This document shows, piece after piece, positions 30,130 through 41,276 of a stretch of 60,000 nucleotides of DNA. Origin of the DNA: Mesostigma viride. Its lineage: Eukaryota; Streptophyta; Mesostigmatophyceae; Mesostigmatales; Mesostigmataceae. The notes under the pieces were generated by a model. That model was not told the origin of the DNA. It was given only the letters and a program-made list of their open reading frames with translations, and ran no database searches. Every line of letters starts with the position of its first letter. Position 1 is the first letter of the stretch. The stretch covers positions 686,125 to 746,124 of the forward strand of contig RPFO01000178.1 of NCBI GenBank assembly GCA_009746045.1. Reading direction: 5' to 3'. A program made the position numbers and the translations under genes.

Positions 30130-31612
30130 TCCAGGCTCTGCACGGCTGCGCGCGCCTCTTTCTCATTGATGTGCGCACCCGCGTCCCTCCACCGGTGTTT
30201 CACCGCCACACGCCAGCGGGCGGTCGCCACCGCCCGATGTTCCCTCTCCCCCGTTCGCTCCACACCGACCTCTTCCGACCCGACACACAGAGTCTTCCAC
30301 CCCTTCATCTCACGGCAGTTGGACAAAGCTTTCACGTCTGCCTCTGCCAGACGGGCGTACACCACACCGGAGCCCCGGCTCGACGCGTCACTGGCCACGA
30401 CGGTGGTGTCCAGCGGCTGGTTGCGCTGCGCATGCACCAGGGGAGCCAGGCAGACAGCCGCCCAGAGCTCCCGGCGCACACTTGCCCAGAGTTGGAAGCG
30501 TCCTCCCTTGCGGAGGGCCAGCACTTGGTGGAGCATCCTGTAGGCATGGAACCAGATGCTTAGCAGACTCCTGCGAAGCAGTTGGATCCATACCCAGCGT
30601 CCCAGTAGGGAGGCCAGCTCATGGTAGCTTGCTCGTCCCCGGGCCAGCACCGCCTCAGTGTCATGGACGAGGAGGGCTAGTCGCTTCGCGACGGCCACAA
30701 GCTCCCATCTTGGTGAAACTCGATGCCCAGGATCTCCACAGCTTGGCCCTCCCGCGCCCGCTCGACCTTTTTCTCATTCACCACCAGGCCAGCTGGCGCG
30801 TAGCACTCAGTGCATGCGCGGTCCAGCAGCGCGTTCGCCTCCGCTGCGCTGCGCGCGTGTGTGGTGCCCAGATCGTCGATCATGACCAACTGCGCCGGCC
30901 GAGGAGGGTCCTCGGGCAGCAGCTGCCAGTCAAGCTCGGCGGCCCCCACCAACTCCATCCACTCCCGTCCTCCCTCACGCACTGTGCGCACCCCGAGCTG
31001 ATGCATCGGGACGCTCACACTCAGCCCGGGGTTCAGCTTCCCCGGCCCGAACAGGGTCTGCATGTGCGCCACCTGCGCCAGCAGGACCGAGTGGGACCAC
31101 CCCATCACCAGAACACGGAACCTGGGATAGAGCCGGCGGCGCTCCCCTGGTTGGCCGACCTCGTCTGACCAGACTGGGGGCAGCGCGAACCACTTCCGCC
31201 ACTCCGTTGGCACAGAGAAGCGGTAGTAGTACGTCTCCAGGTCCGTTTTGCTCGAGTAGCTGGGCGCGCCCCCGGCCATCTCGGCCACCGCCCCCACATC
31301 TGGCAGGTAACAGCTGCCAGGGGTGAGGAACTTGTCGTTGCTCTGCACCATGTTGCAGATGAGTCGCTGGCGCTGGGCTGACGGGTCCACCACCCCTGGA
31401 TCGCGCTTGGGCACGCCGAACAGGCCGTTGGTGACCGGGGGTTCCTCCTCGCTATACTCTGTCATCCCGGTCTCCGCCAGCCGCACGCTCAGGCGCGCGT
31501 ACTCCGTGTCGCTCGCACAGCCATGCGTTACTCGCCGTCGACGCCCTGGCTGCGCTACCTCTTCCCTCAAAATATTTTTTATATTGCCATATACCTCCCT
31601 CCACTGGGGGGG
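30048..31612 (-). pseudogene. F1d RT and RNase H with two frameshifts
   Basis: RT blocks KTDLETYYYRF, VLVMGWSHSV and LVMIDDL lie in 31570-30677. A one-base deletion (GCTTCGCGACGG versus GCTTCGCTGACGG in F1b) near 30690 breaks the frame. The next frame (to 30048) has the RT end and RNase H acids ASDASS and HINEKEARAAV. A second deletion near 30105 disrupts the join to the 2A-recombinase frame. F1b lacks both deletions but has its own stop, so the lesions are independent. Confidence 0.8.
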
Positions 31613-32103
31613 AGGCAGTCCATCAGCGGCACGCTGCCCGCCACTCCGCCCGCGGGCAGCGCAAGTCTCTCCGGGGCAATTATTTCATATTGCCCGTCGG
31701 GCCCATAGGGCCCAGACTCAACGTCATGCACCAGGTCCTCTGCCGCTACGGCTCTCAGCCGGCGCTCATGGACCTGGGCGGCAATCTCCAGCCCTTGTAG
31801 GGCCGCCTGCTGGGCCGCAGTGCAGGGGGTCACTAAGGACACCCCGCTGGTACCGCAACCCGCGGGCTCCTGGGCAACAGGTGCGGGCAAAGCCATCCGC
31901 ATGCCACCGACAGGACCCGTTTCAGGCGGTTCCTGTGCTCCCCTCCACAACCAGTTGAGGCCATCCACGATTCGCGCGCTGCGCAGGAGCAGGGCCCGCC
32001 GCCGCATGGCCCGCTGATACCTACGTCGGGACCGTAGGCGCGCGCGGTCGAGGGGCTTGATGGCCACCTCTGGGAGGGGGAATACACCTCGCCCTCTCAC
32101 TTC
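31579..32103 (-). CDS. F1d pol N-terminal region
   Basis: Nearly identical to 4838-5358 of F1b, it contains RGRGVFPLP, the Arg-rich stretch, LNWLWRG and LALPAGGVAG. It ends with TAA at 31579 unless a -1 shift occurs at the C7 run (31606-31612, minus). It forms the end of a long open frame that starts in unrelated sequence at 33495, but that fusion crosses a breakpoint and uses the wrong gag frame. Confidence 0.6.
   Translation of the reverse strand, partial: EVRGRGVFPLPEVAIKPLDRARLRSRRRYQRAMRRRALLLRSARIVDGLNWLWRGAQEPPETGPVGGMRMALPAPVAQEPAGCGTSGVSLVTPCTAAQQAALQGLEIAAQVHERRLRAVAAEDLVHDVESGPYGPDGQYEIIAPERLALPAGGVAGSVPLMDCLPPSGGRYMAI
31606..31612 (-). promoter_or_regulatory. Candidate -1 frameshift heptamer in F1d
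   Basis: The same C_CCC_CCC heptamer occurs in the same register as in F1b at 4865-4871. The slip would bypass the pol-N stop and enter QWREVYGNI of the RT frame. Confidence 0.35.
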
Positions 32104-32503
32104 TTCTGGGAAGAGCCCGCCACTCCTCCCTCCGCCTTGTCCTCCTTTCCTCGCGCCGACGCCAACGCATCGCGCTCCTTCTTGTGTGCCCGCAGCGCTC
32201 GTCGGGCCGCCCGCGTGCGGACACCCCCTGCCGGCCGGTAGGGCAGCATGTACCCGGACGCGTTCCAAGACCCACTGGTCTCCACCAGCAGGAGAGCCTC
32301 CACGCAGAGCGCCAGGTACTCCACGCCCGCCAGCTCGTTGCACACGTTGGGACTGAGCTCCTTGTTGAGCGTATCCCAGACGTGGCACAGGTTCTGGGCC
32401 AGCTCCCTCCTCTCCTTGGATGCCCACCCAAGTCCCGTCCCCTCCTTCTGCTGGCGCAGCACGGGGGCCCTTTGCACGTTCAGCCAGGCCACCATGTTGC
32501 CGT
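32097..32503 (-). pseudogene. F1d gag C-terminal fragment
   Basis: It covers gag from VAWLNVQRAPVLRQQ through KELSPNVCNELAGVEYL and KKERDALASARGKEDK to the end SSQKK (stop at 32097). It shows the uninterrupted C-terminus that is frameshifted in F1b. The upstream gag, including the Cys/His motif, is absent. Confidence 0.75.
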
Positions 32504-33495
32504 CCAGTCAGTGCCACCTCCGACCGCTTCATGGCTGCGTCCAAGCGCGCCTGATGACGCCGGGTCTTCTCCGTGGCGTCGTGCGCCTTCGCCCGAAGTC
32601 GGCGCAGCTCCCGATGCTGTGCCTCCCTGGCTGCACGCTCCCGTGCCAAGCTATTCTCTGCCATGGACCTGACCATTGCCCGCTTTGCCTTACGCTGGCA
32701 ATGCCGGGTGTACTCGATCTTGGCCAGTCTCTCGGCCTCGACCATGGCCGGGTCCATCAGGACCAGTTCCTCACCCCGCTCTCCTGTCTGCATCTCGACC
32801 GAGGAGTCTGTTTCCTGCAAGACATCCCCTGCCATGCGCCGAAAGTTGCGCGCTGTGCGCCGGTGAGCAAAGGTGAAGAGCTCGTTCTTCTTGCGCAGCA
32901 CGTAGGGGGGCGCCTCGCGCGCACCTGTCGGTCCCGCGCGCAAGCCTGCCCTAGCCACACGATCCCGCTCCCGCTGCCTCTCCGCGAGCTCCCGGGCGAT
33001 CCTGTCTATCTCATTCTCCGCCCGCAGCTGTGCCTCGCGCTGAGCCTCCAGCTCGCGCTGCTGTTCCAGCTCCTTGCGCAGCTGGGCCTCCTGCCGAAGG
33101 CGTTCTGCCTCTCGGCGGAGCAGCTCCTCTCGCTGCGCCTTGTCCTCAGACAACTCGAGATCCACGAGGTCTTCATCCTCGTCGTAGCCATCCGACGGGA
33201 TATCCCCCAGAACCGGCACCACCCTCCCCGGCCCAGTAACCAACTCGGGTGCCGTGGGCTGCCCTTCAGCCGGTGGCGCATTGGGGCGCCAGACATTGTA
33301 TACCGGCGGTCTCGACGCCAGTTGATCCAGGTACCGCGGGTCCTCGTCCGAGGACGAGCGACCACTGCCGGCATCGCTGCCAGCGTGAGCACCCCTACCC
33401 TGCCGGCCCCTCACTGCCGCCCGGTAGTCCAAATCCTCGGACGACGGCGACAGGCTCGACTCCGAAGAGCCATCGTGATCGGAAACGTTCGACAT
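32504..33495 (-). CDS. Unidentified acidic/coiled-coil ORF, truncated by F1d
   Basis: It starts at ATG 33495 (MSNVSDHDGSSESS). About 330 residues precede the F1d breakpoint. The N-terminus is Ser/Asp-rich and disordered, with an acidic patch (YDEDEDLVDLELSEDK). A long charged coiled coil follows (AQREELLRREAERLRQEAQL onward) and then a basic region (RRTARNFRRMAG, HCQRKAKRAMVRSM). I do not recognise it. It could be the gag of another retroelement, given the long non-coding region upstream, or a host gene. The open frame continues 300 codons into F1d but in a non-gag frame, so that extension is probably meaningless. Confidence 0.5.
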
Positions 33496-34053
33496 TTTTA
33501 AGATGATAGAGTAGAATAAAAACCGTGAGAGTTTTTATTAATGCAAGTTAATGCACTTGTGCAATGAAAGCGAACGTGTGTTTGATTATGCAATGGCTGG
33601 CATATATCAATCCATGCAGGCTTGCCAACTGGGCTTGCATGGGCACGTAGGTTAGGGTAACCTAGCTATCCTGCACTAGTGCTAACCAATGAGGTGCTGG
33701 CTCCGTCCAGCTAGATCTACTCCAGCTAGGACTGATACGATGCCCACAGGCAACGACTGCCCCTAGCAGCACTACGTGGATGGTCCTGGATCTCCCCTAG
33801 GACCTCCGTACAGGAGCACAGCAGCCACCTTGTGGTCTGCATCACAGCTCATAAACCCTACCACGTGCATACCCACGTGCGTGTGCCCTACATATCTCAG
33901 TGCTAATATCTAGCACCCACGTGCCCAATATGGCACGTGCGGATCTAAACCCTAGTAGAGATATGTCCAGTGTACTACACCACCGTCCATGTCCGTATCC
34001 CACTTGGGAGACGGGGCCAACGCCACGTGTACTGATAGTCTAGGCCTGAAGCC
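33496..34053 (-). promoter_or_regulatory. Upstream region of the 33495 ORF with five CACGTG boxes
   Basis: This non-coding segment lies between the ORF and the F2b gag fragment. CACGTG (G-box/E-box core) occurs at 33862, 33874, 33918, 33934 and 34024. The part next to the ATG is AT-rich. It may be a promoter or an LTR; no second copy is in the window to test the LTR idea. Confidence 0.4.
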
Positions 34054-35165
34054 CTAGAATAACTGGTATGGCAGCGGGAAAAGGGAGCGGTCCCGCTGGG
34101 ATTCTATTTCCCTACTTGTTGAGCCTTGCTGAGCTTGTCCAAGAGGATTGCAGTTTGGAGAGCTGCCTTGACAGCCGGGCCGGGTGGCTGACAGTGCAGC
34201 CTCCTCCCCCAATGGCAGGAGGTGGCTGGCCACCTTCCACCCCCCCCTCCTTGCCCCTCCACCTGCAGCAAGGCTGCCACCACCCTCATTAGGTACTCCA
34301 TGCCCACAAGCTCCCCGGCTGCTGAGCCCAGCTCCTTGAGAAGGGTGTCCATGGCCAATGCAATGTTCATGACAATTTCCCTGTTCTCCACGTTCCGCCA
34401 ATTTCCAGGCTTGACCGTCATGACCCACGACCGGATTCCCATCCCATTGTCGCTGGCGTCCTCCAACACCCCCGGCAGCACCCGCTCCGAAATCCGATAT
34501 TTCACGCTCTTGGCTTGGCTTGGCAGCGCCACCCCTCAGTTCGAGGCCTTAAAGTGGCTCCCCGCCCCCTCCATTCCTCCCAGCGCTGCCTTCAAACCTT
34601 GCATGAATTTCTCCGCTGCGACCTCCTCCTCCTCGTCCTCCTCGTCGTCCTGATTTTCGGTTTCCGGAGGTGCCCCAACAAATGTCGCCAACCTCGCCCT
34701 CATTTCCTTTCCGACAGCCCCCCCACCTGCCAAAACCTTGGCCGCGCCTTTTGGCTAGGCCATTTTTCATTGCGCAGGTGTCGTTGGTGGCAGCGCCTGA
34801 TCCTCCTCCTCGTCCGCCGCAAGATCTGCCACGGCCAGCAGTTTTTCCACCAACGTTCCGTTTGGGTCACGTGCATCCAACACGTCGGCAACATCAACGT
34901 GATCGGCCAGCAACTGCACGACAGACTTCAGTTGGCTCGAGCTCCACGAGCTGGCGTCCGTCACCCAGTCCTCGGCACCGAAGACCTGCTCGACTGCCCC
35001 CACCGCCTCTGCGGGGCTGATGCACTTGGCGAGTAGAGTGGCGAGCTGCTTCTTTTTGGCGCTGAAGGCGACTGGCGCGTGACTGGCGGCAGCAGCCCGC
35101 GGTGTGGGCGTCCCGTCCTCCCCGCGCGCTGCCTGCCCTGCTGTAGCCTTGCGCCCCTTCGGCAT
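34054..35165 (-). pseudogene. F2b gag-like protein, frameshifted
   Basis: The start is MPKGRKAT at 35165. The N-terminal domain (EQVFGAEDWVTDASSW, then VVQLLADHVDVADVLDARDPN) matches F2c gag. An acidic stretch (DDEEDEEEEVAAEKF) and a C-terminal domain (ISERVLPGVLEDASDN, MNIALAMDTLLKEL, GMEYLMRVVAALLQVE) follow in shifted frames (breaks near 34770 and 34535). The C-terminal domain is also recognisable in F1 gag. No Cys/His motif is seen. Confidence 0.7.
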
Positions 35166-35249
35166 TGCTGCTCAGGGCCGAAAATGGCTCCGACAGAACA
35201 GGTTCGTCAAACCAGAGGTTCGTTTCCCCTGGCTTGCTGTCGCCGCCCT

Positions 35250-35684
35250 CGTGAAAAGAAAAGAGGCCGACCTTAGCTAGGTGGGTTTGTTTTTGTCCTT
35301 TTTTGCGTGTCATGCGGCCTTGGCCCGGACGGCATTTTTTCGCCACGCAAATGTTGCGTCTGAACAAATGACGCAATGTGGCGTTCTAATTGCCGGCAGC
35401 TTACGTAAGGCTGCCGGGGCTATTAGGTCACATATTGCGTGAGAGAAGGAATCTAGATCTAGTTAATCACCACGCCATCAGCCAAGAAACCTAGACAGTG
35501 GCAGGTTTATATCTCAACGTAGCTCCTGCCACCTGGCCAAGAAAAACTGGCCAAAGTTTTGGCCACGACTGATCCGGATCAGGCCGCACCGGCCTCAAAA
35601 GGTATGTCACGTGAACCCAATAACCTAGCTATAGCGGCTACCCTTCCATCTCACTATAAAGAAACTATGTTCAGAGAACCACGA
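35250..35684 (-). repeat. A1 repeat of F2b
   Basis: It includes the palindromic CGGCAGCTTACGTAAGGCTGCCG segment and paired TGGCCAAAGTTTTGGCCA inverted repeats, which are shared with A2 of F2a. Confidence 0.75.
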
Positions 35685-37043
35685 TTAAAGGGGAGGGGAC
35701 ATGCCTAAAGGGCACTTTTCTGGAAACCATACTACCTATGCATGTGCTAAAAATCCAATGATGATTGGGGACCATGATTATGATTTTAAAAAATTTTTCC
35801 AGCCACTTGGGGGGGGGTACTAGCCCCCACCATACACCGGTAACGCGCTAAAAATAGAAAAAGACGCTATTTTAGTCACATTTTTCCTAGGGCAGTGGGC
35901 AAACATATTGGGACCAAATCACATATTCCCGTATAGTTCCCTGACTTTTGAGAAATGCTATACCTAATTTTGAGCACAGAATAATCATGTTTAGATACAT
36001 TGATGGATTTTCCCGCAAAAGGGTACTTTTTTCCACACACAAAAAATCAAATCATAAACACATGGAATATTGCCAAATCATATATTCCCAAATACTAGAG
36101 GTTGGGGGACATGCAGCCCCAAAATTTCAGGTCATTCTGACAAGCGCAGCCCTAGTTGATGGATATTCCTAGATCACCACCTGTGATGACGCTGACAGAG
36201 GTTTTAGCTAGTATTTAACCACACTAACACCCCTTTATACATCTAAGCCACGTGAAAACTGGCCAAACCACATACTACCATCCTCTGCACATATGGTACC
36301 TCCTATGTTCAAGGTTTGATGACGTTCTGACAAGAACTGCCTAAGTTACAACCATTCCAAGACGGCCACCCATGTAGACACTACAAGGAAATTATAGTAA
36401 CCATTCAGCCACACGAGCACCTCCTTCTTCATCAAAGACATCTGCAAACTGACCAAAGCGCACATAATTAACTCTTGCACGCTAACGGCAATGCATGCTC
36501 AACGTGGGGGGTCGTTGTGACAAGAACTACTCAAGTTGATGGGTTTCCTATATGTCCACCTGACAAGGCGCTAAGGACCACTCAGTAAGTTAGTAACCCC
36601 ACAGTGCCACTTCAAATGCCATCCAACGTGCACCAAAACCATGCTGAGTATGTTTACAAAGTACAAAGGGGTGGCCACGCACCTCATATGTCTTCATCAT
36701 CCCTCCAGCATGGCCAGCCTTGTAAATATGTTCATAGCCTTGACGATGGTAGCCCTAATATGCCTAAGCAGCATTTCCTATGTTTCTCCCAGGTTAGAGT
36801 GTAAGGTTGATGCCAACCAAGCTAATCAACTCAACAACACCTCCTAAACTGTCCTCCCCGGCATGGATGACAAACTGGGACTATGGAGGGCAAGGAACCA
36901 AGCAGTAGCATGGTATATATAGCTTGCATGCAGTCATGCATGTCAACCATGGTAGGCTCAGCACATTGTAGTCTGGTCACATCATCATCATAAAGGAAAG
37001 CTCAAACAACCATTGGTGCCAGCTATCTACATTAATTAATTAA

Positions 37044-39705
37044 GGGGACGTGGCGCGCCGAATATTTTCCGCGCGAAAAAATTCGCGGCACCGGCCGTAC
37101 CGTGAAAAGTGGGTGCTCCGTGCGCGCACCACTTGCGGAAGTGGCCATGGCGACTGCGTTTAGGCGAAACTAGCAATGTAGGGCTAGAGAAATGCAAAAA
37201 AAATGCTTGGATGTTGAAGACGATGATTTAATGATGTTGGATTGCGGCGGCAAGTGGCTGGTTTACAATATCGCTGCTTTCTTTTACTGCCATCGGCATG
37301 GGTGGTAATCTGCATTTTTTGGTCGCGCGGAATAAAATAGAATTCGTGATTGCGGCAGTAAATTCTCAGTTTTGGGGGTCTTTTTGACCGTGAAGGATGC
37401 ATTCATATCGGTAGCATCGAATTCTAAACCGAACGGGTGCTTTTTGCTACATTTTCGGCCATTCTCGGTAAGTATTTTTTCAGGCCTGCGCAGTGCATGT
37501 CGGAACCTTCAATGGAAGAACGGCCGTTGTTGCGCGCCTGGGCGAGGGATCTACGAGGGCAAGGTATAGATTTGTGGCGACTGTTATCTACTATCAGTTC
37601 TTTCTTCGAAGAGCTCATCGTTCGAAGTTTTTTGCGTTCGTTTTGGTCAGTTTCCGCCAGTTAACTCTCCGTTGCTTGCCGTCGTGTTGACGAATACCTG
37701 GCAGCTTTAGCTTGTTTTCGTTGATGTCTTGATCAAATCCGCTTCAGTCTCAGCCGATAGATCCTAGGGAAGGCGAAAGGGATTTCATAGCACGTGTTCT
37801 GGCAAGGATGTTGTGCATATGGACGCTTCTTGTTGTGTGATAGTGACGCACCCTTTCCTCGCAGCGGCATCACAGCGGTCAGAAGCTGAACGGCCGCCAC
37901 TGGTTTCTTTGCATTTTATCGTGCAGGGAAGGAAAATTTTAAATCGACGATCATGTTGGAGATATTGCATTTGTGTGACTGCATGTAGATAGCTGCCATC
38001 ATTGGTTTATTTTAGCTTTCCTTGCTATGATGATGTGACAAGACAGCAATGTTACTGAGCCAACCATGGTTGACATGGTTGACTGCATACAAGCTTTGTA
38101 TGCCATGATCTCCTTGGTTCCTTGCCCTCCATAGTTCCAGTTTGTTGCCCATGTCGGGTAGGGCAGTTAAGGAGTTGTTGCTGTGTTGGTAAGCTTGGTT
38201 GGCATAACCCTTACAATCTAACCTGGGAGAAACATAGAAAATGCTGGTAATGCATGTTAGTGCCATAATCATTATTGCTATTCACGTACTTACAAGTCTG
38301 GCCATGCTCGAGGGACGGTGAAGGAGTATGAGGTGCGTGGCCACCCTTATTGTACTTCACAACATATTCAGCATGGATTTGATCCATGTTGATGGCATGT
38401 AAAGTGTGATTGTGTTTACTTGCTTTCTGAGTGGTCCTTAGCGCCTTGTCAGGTAGTGAGTGGTCGTCTAGGAAACCCATCAGTGCGTGCCACAGTGACC
38501 CCCAACCTTGAGCATGTGTCGTCATCAGTGTGCTAGAGTTAATTATATGTGCTTTTGATCATAGATTTGCTGAGTTCTTGGCATAAAGTTTACAAGGTAA
38601 CCTTGGGTAGAGTATAGTGTATGCTCTCTTGGCATGTATGCCTAGCGATCGTGTTGCTATGCTTGCGCTGGCAAGGTTGGCCATGCTGAGGGCAGGTGAG
38701 GGAAGATGTGGTGCCTAGCCGTTTGCTTATGTTTTGTGATCGAGTGGGGCATGCTTTCTGGCTTTTTGGATGGAAAACAGCATGCCTAAGTGGCCATATA
38801 CAAAGAAACCCCCCCTTAAGCTTATGTTCAGGTTTTAGCACGCATAACCTTATTACTTGAGCTAGACTTGTCGGAATGACCTGTGTTAAGGGTGGCTGCC
38901 ACGACGTGATGCAAAGGGAGGGGCAGGGGGACGATGGGGAAGGTAGCAGTGATGATGAGAATGATGTTGATGATATTGCTTGCCTTGCATGTGCGTATTA
39001 ATTAATTGCATGTGCGTCCCCGGATGAAATTGACGGTGTCCCTTTCCTGCTGTGCAGCACATTCGGGTGCAAGGGAGGACTGCATGGGTGCTGCGCTGAC
39101 CCCCCGTTGACTAAGGAGCCCAAGGGGGATTGGATTTGCCCTGCCTGCCTTGTGCAGGATGCTTACAAGGGCTGATATAGTGAAATTTTCTGTTTTAGCG
39201 GGCATTTTTCTGAAAACACGTCTGACGCAATAACTTGAGCTAGACTTGTCGGAATGACCTGGGACTTGGAACACTGCTGTCCCCCTGTTAGCCGGAATTT
39301 TTGTTGATTTTGTGGCCTTATCGGAAGTGTTTATGATATGTTTATTCCCAATGTCCGGTAAAAAATGACCTGTTTTGCGGGAAAATTAATAACTGTTCAA
39401 GGTTTTGCCATTTCCATGATGTAAATAGCTCAGCAAGCTACAAACTCAGGGAACTATATGACCTTGATTTTTGGTAGCCAACAAATAAGTGCATTGGCTG
39501 GGGCATACCCAGCCCTAATTAGCATCTTTTGCTTTTTATAGCGCATTATTGGCGTATATATGGGGGTAGTACCCCCAACAAGTGCATGGACAACTCACTA
39601 GAGATGTTATTCAGTGCCCCCAATCATTATTCAGCATGGTGCAAATGAATTTCAAGTGATATTAGCATATGTCAGATTTTTTGGGTTTTGGGGTGCCACC
39701 TCCCC
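37044..39705 (-). mobile_element. Complete derivative M1b, TTAA-flanked, inserted in the LINE tail
   Basis: TTAA (37040-37043) and TTAA (39706-39709) flank a 2662-bp element with ends GGGGACGTGG and, inverted, GGGGAGGTGG. Its sequence is the reverse complement of M1 left-half plus right-half. It sits in the TTAATTAA-rich tail of the LINE. It still encodes a PHD finger near one end. Confidence 0.75.
38910..39176 (+). pseudogene. Retained PHD finger exon of the transposase in M1b
   Basis: An acidic stretch (DDENDVDDIACLAC) leads into a PHD finger: CLAC, LLC, FGC, GGLHGCC, DWICPAC, ending DAYKG and TGA (39174-39176). A 21-bp duplication-like insert around TATTAATTAATTGCATG (near 39000) interrupts it. 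Position and orientation relative to the element end (~530 bp) match the PHD of the 24.9-kb transposase, showing this element derives from that family. Confidence 0.75.
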
Positions 39706-41276
39706 TTAATTAAATAATAGACACGTGACTGCGTCACGTGAGCATAAGTCCTCAGTGGGAGGGGAACATGGGATGGAATGGATGGTATAAGCTATCTAGG
39801 TCCTAGTTACAGGGGTGGGGGCACCGCGGCCCGAATCGCTATGAATGCCATACTTGGTCACACGCGGAGCCCCCACAGGCTTGGGGGTGGTCTCCTTCAT
39901 CACTACTTGCCATCTATCCTTGCGCACCATCTGCCTCCATATTACAGACAAACCAGGAGGTTGCCCGGGGGTGAGCCCGTCACGTCTAGTGTAGCACATG
40001 TCCATGCCGAGTCTATCACGAAAAGTCCACGGGCGGCGGCCCTGCCGCGCGCGGCCGGGGGCACGCCAGGTGAGGACATATCGCCCAGGCTGGGCGGGCT
40101 TGGTGCCAGCTAGTCTATCTGATGTATCTACCTGATCTGTGCGGGCCAGGTGCCCGGCTTGGCCCAGGCGCCTGTGCCTTAGTAATAATGTGGGAAACAT
40201 AGGGCAAATCAGCGTACAAATCCTCATTACTAATGTGCAAACCAAAGGGGATGTTAAGGGCCGTGCGCAGCATCTTGGTGACGGCGCCGTCGAGTCGTTG
40301 CTCCAGCTCCAGCGTCAGTGTCCACGTCTCGGCGCCGTAGGTCAGGATCGTCAGAATGACGACCTTGAAGAGGTCACGCTTGACGATCCGGGGTAGGGCG
40401 GGGTTGCTCCACCAGCGGCGGTGGTCATGGAGGTGCGCCCACGCCATGCCGATCCGTGTCGTCATGTCGTCCTCGCAGTCGGGAAGCCAACTTCCGAGCA
40501 GCTTGAAGCGGCCTGAAGGAGGGTAGTTGACCTCGGCATCGTCTAAGAGGCGGAGTGTGGGTGGGGGCCCTGCCATGCCGAGGGCCAGGGCCTCCGTTTT
40601 GGGGCTGATTTCGAGACCAACCGCCCGAGCCTCGAGCGCCAGGCAGTCCAGCCAAAGTTGGGCAGACTCCGGCTTCTCGACGAGCGTGATGTCGTCGGCA
40701 TAAATGAGGTCAGCTAGTAAATTCTGCTTGTTAGTCGGCCCCCCTTCCCCAAGCTCGTTCGTGATCGCTAGGCCAGGGGCACGGCCTGCAATGCTAGCAA
40801 AGCGAGCACGTGCCTGGCGCATAACATAATCCACTACAATAATAAACAGGTACAGCGACAGGACGCAACCCTGCCAGACGCCGGTCTGCAGTGGCCATGG
40901 CGGGGAAATGCCGTGTTGAGTGCGCACCGAAGTGGTCGACCCCTCATACAGCGTGCGGATGACGGTAATCAGGGGAGTGGGGACGCGAGCGCAAGCAAGT
41001 ACAGCCCATAGAGCGTCCCAGAGGACAGAATCAAAAGCCTTGATGAAGTCGACGAAGATCAGGATGGCGGGAAACTCACCAGGTTGCAGGAGAGCGATTT
41101 CCTCGAAGAGGCGACGCGCGACGAAGATGGCCATGACTGTGTTGCGCCCAGGACGGAAGCCCATTTGACTTTCCCCAAGGTGACAGTCGAGAGCAGAACG
41201 AAGGCGGTTGAGGATCATGCGCATGAACAACTTAAGTGCGGCGCTCTGGATGCAGACTCCTCTGTAGTTGGCGGGG
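39706..41276 (-). mobile_element. 5'-truncated LINE (non-LTR retrotransposon)
   Basis: The minus-strand LINE runs from 41276 to a TAATTAA-rich tail that lies on both sides of M1b (37033-37043 and from 39706). It is flanked by a 10-bp duplication CTATCTACAT. Only the RT and C-terminal part remain. Confidence 0.75.
39796..41230 (-). pseudogene. LINE reverse transcriptase (ORF2 fragment)
   Basis: Non-LTR RT motifs appear in order: MGFRPGRNTVMAIF, FVDFIKAFDSVLWDALW (block A), TGVWQGCVLS (block B, with Trp for the usual Arg), LIYADDITLVEK (catalytic YADD), LGSWLPD, and YGAETWTLT in the thumb. The frame breaks near 40190. The continuation in another frame (RRLGQAGHLARTDQ, RRPWTFRDRLGMDM) is the typical end of such ORF2 proteins. 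Endonuclease and ORF1 are missing. Confidence 0.85.

Larger units (their letters stand above)
27800..32503 (-). mobile_element. F1d: DIRS-like element, 5'-truncated, with complete recombinase and split direct repeats
   Basis: On the minus strand the order is gag C-terminus (from 32503), pol-N, RT, RNase H, 2A, recombinase, then B1 (28620-28467), A2 (28466-27948) and B2 (27947-27800). The 5' half of gag and A1 are missing; at 32503 the sequence switches to an unrelated ORF. F1d is closely related to F1b but differs in its B-repeat sequence from F1a. Confidence 0.85.
34054..35684 (-). mobile_element. F2b: 5' end of an F2 DIRS-like element (A1 and gag)
   Basis: Minus-strand A1 (35684 to about 35250) is nearly identical to A2 of F2a (23777-24243). 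It is followed by gag and ends near 34054 at the start of pol-N. The A1 start is directly next to the TTAA-(A)GGGGAGGGG end of a PHD-transposon derivative, as B2 of F2a is at 24372. Confidence 0.75.

Noticed and set aside
19285-35684. F2a (+) and F2b (-) as two halves of one inverted element
   Set aside because: They are complementary in content and of the same subfamily, but no shared breakpoint sequence supports an inversion. Two independent truncations are simpler.
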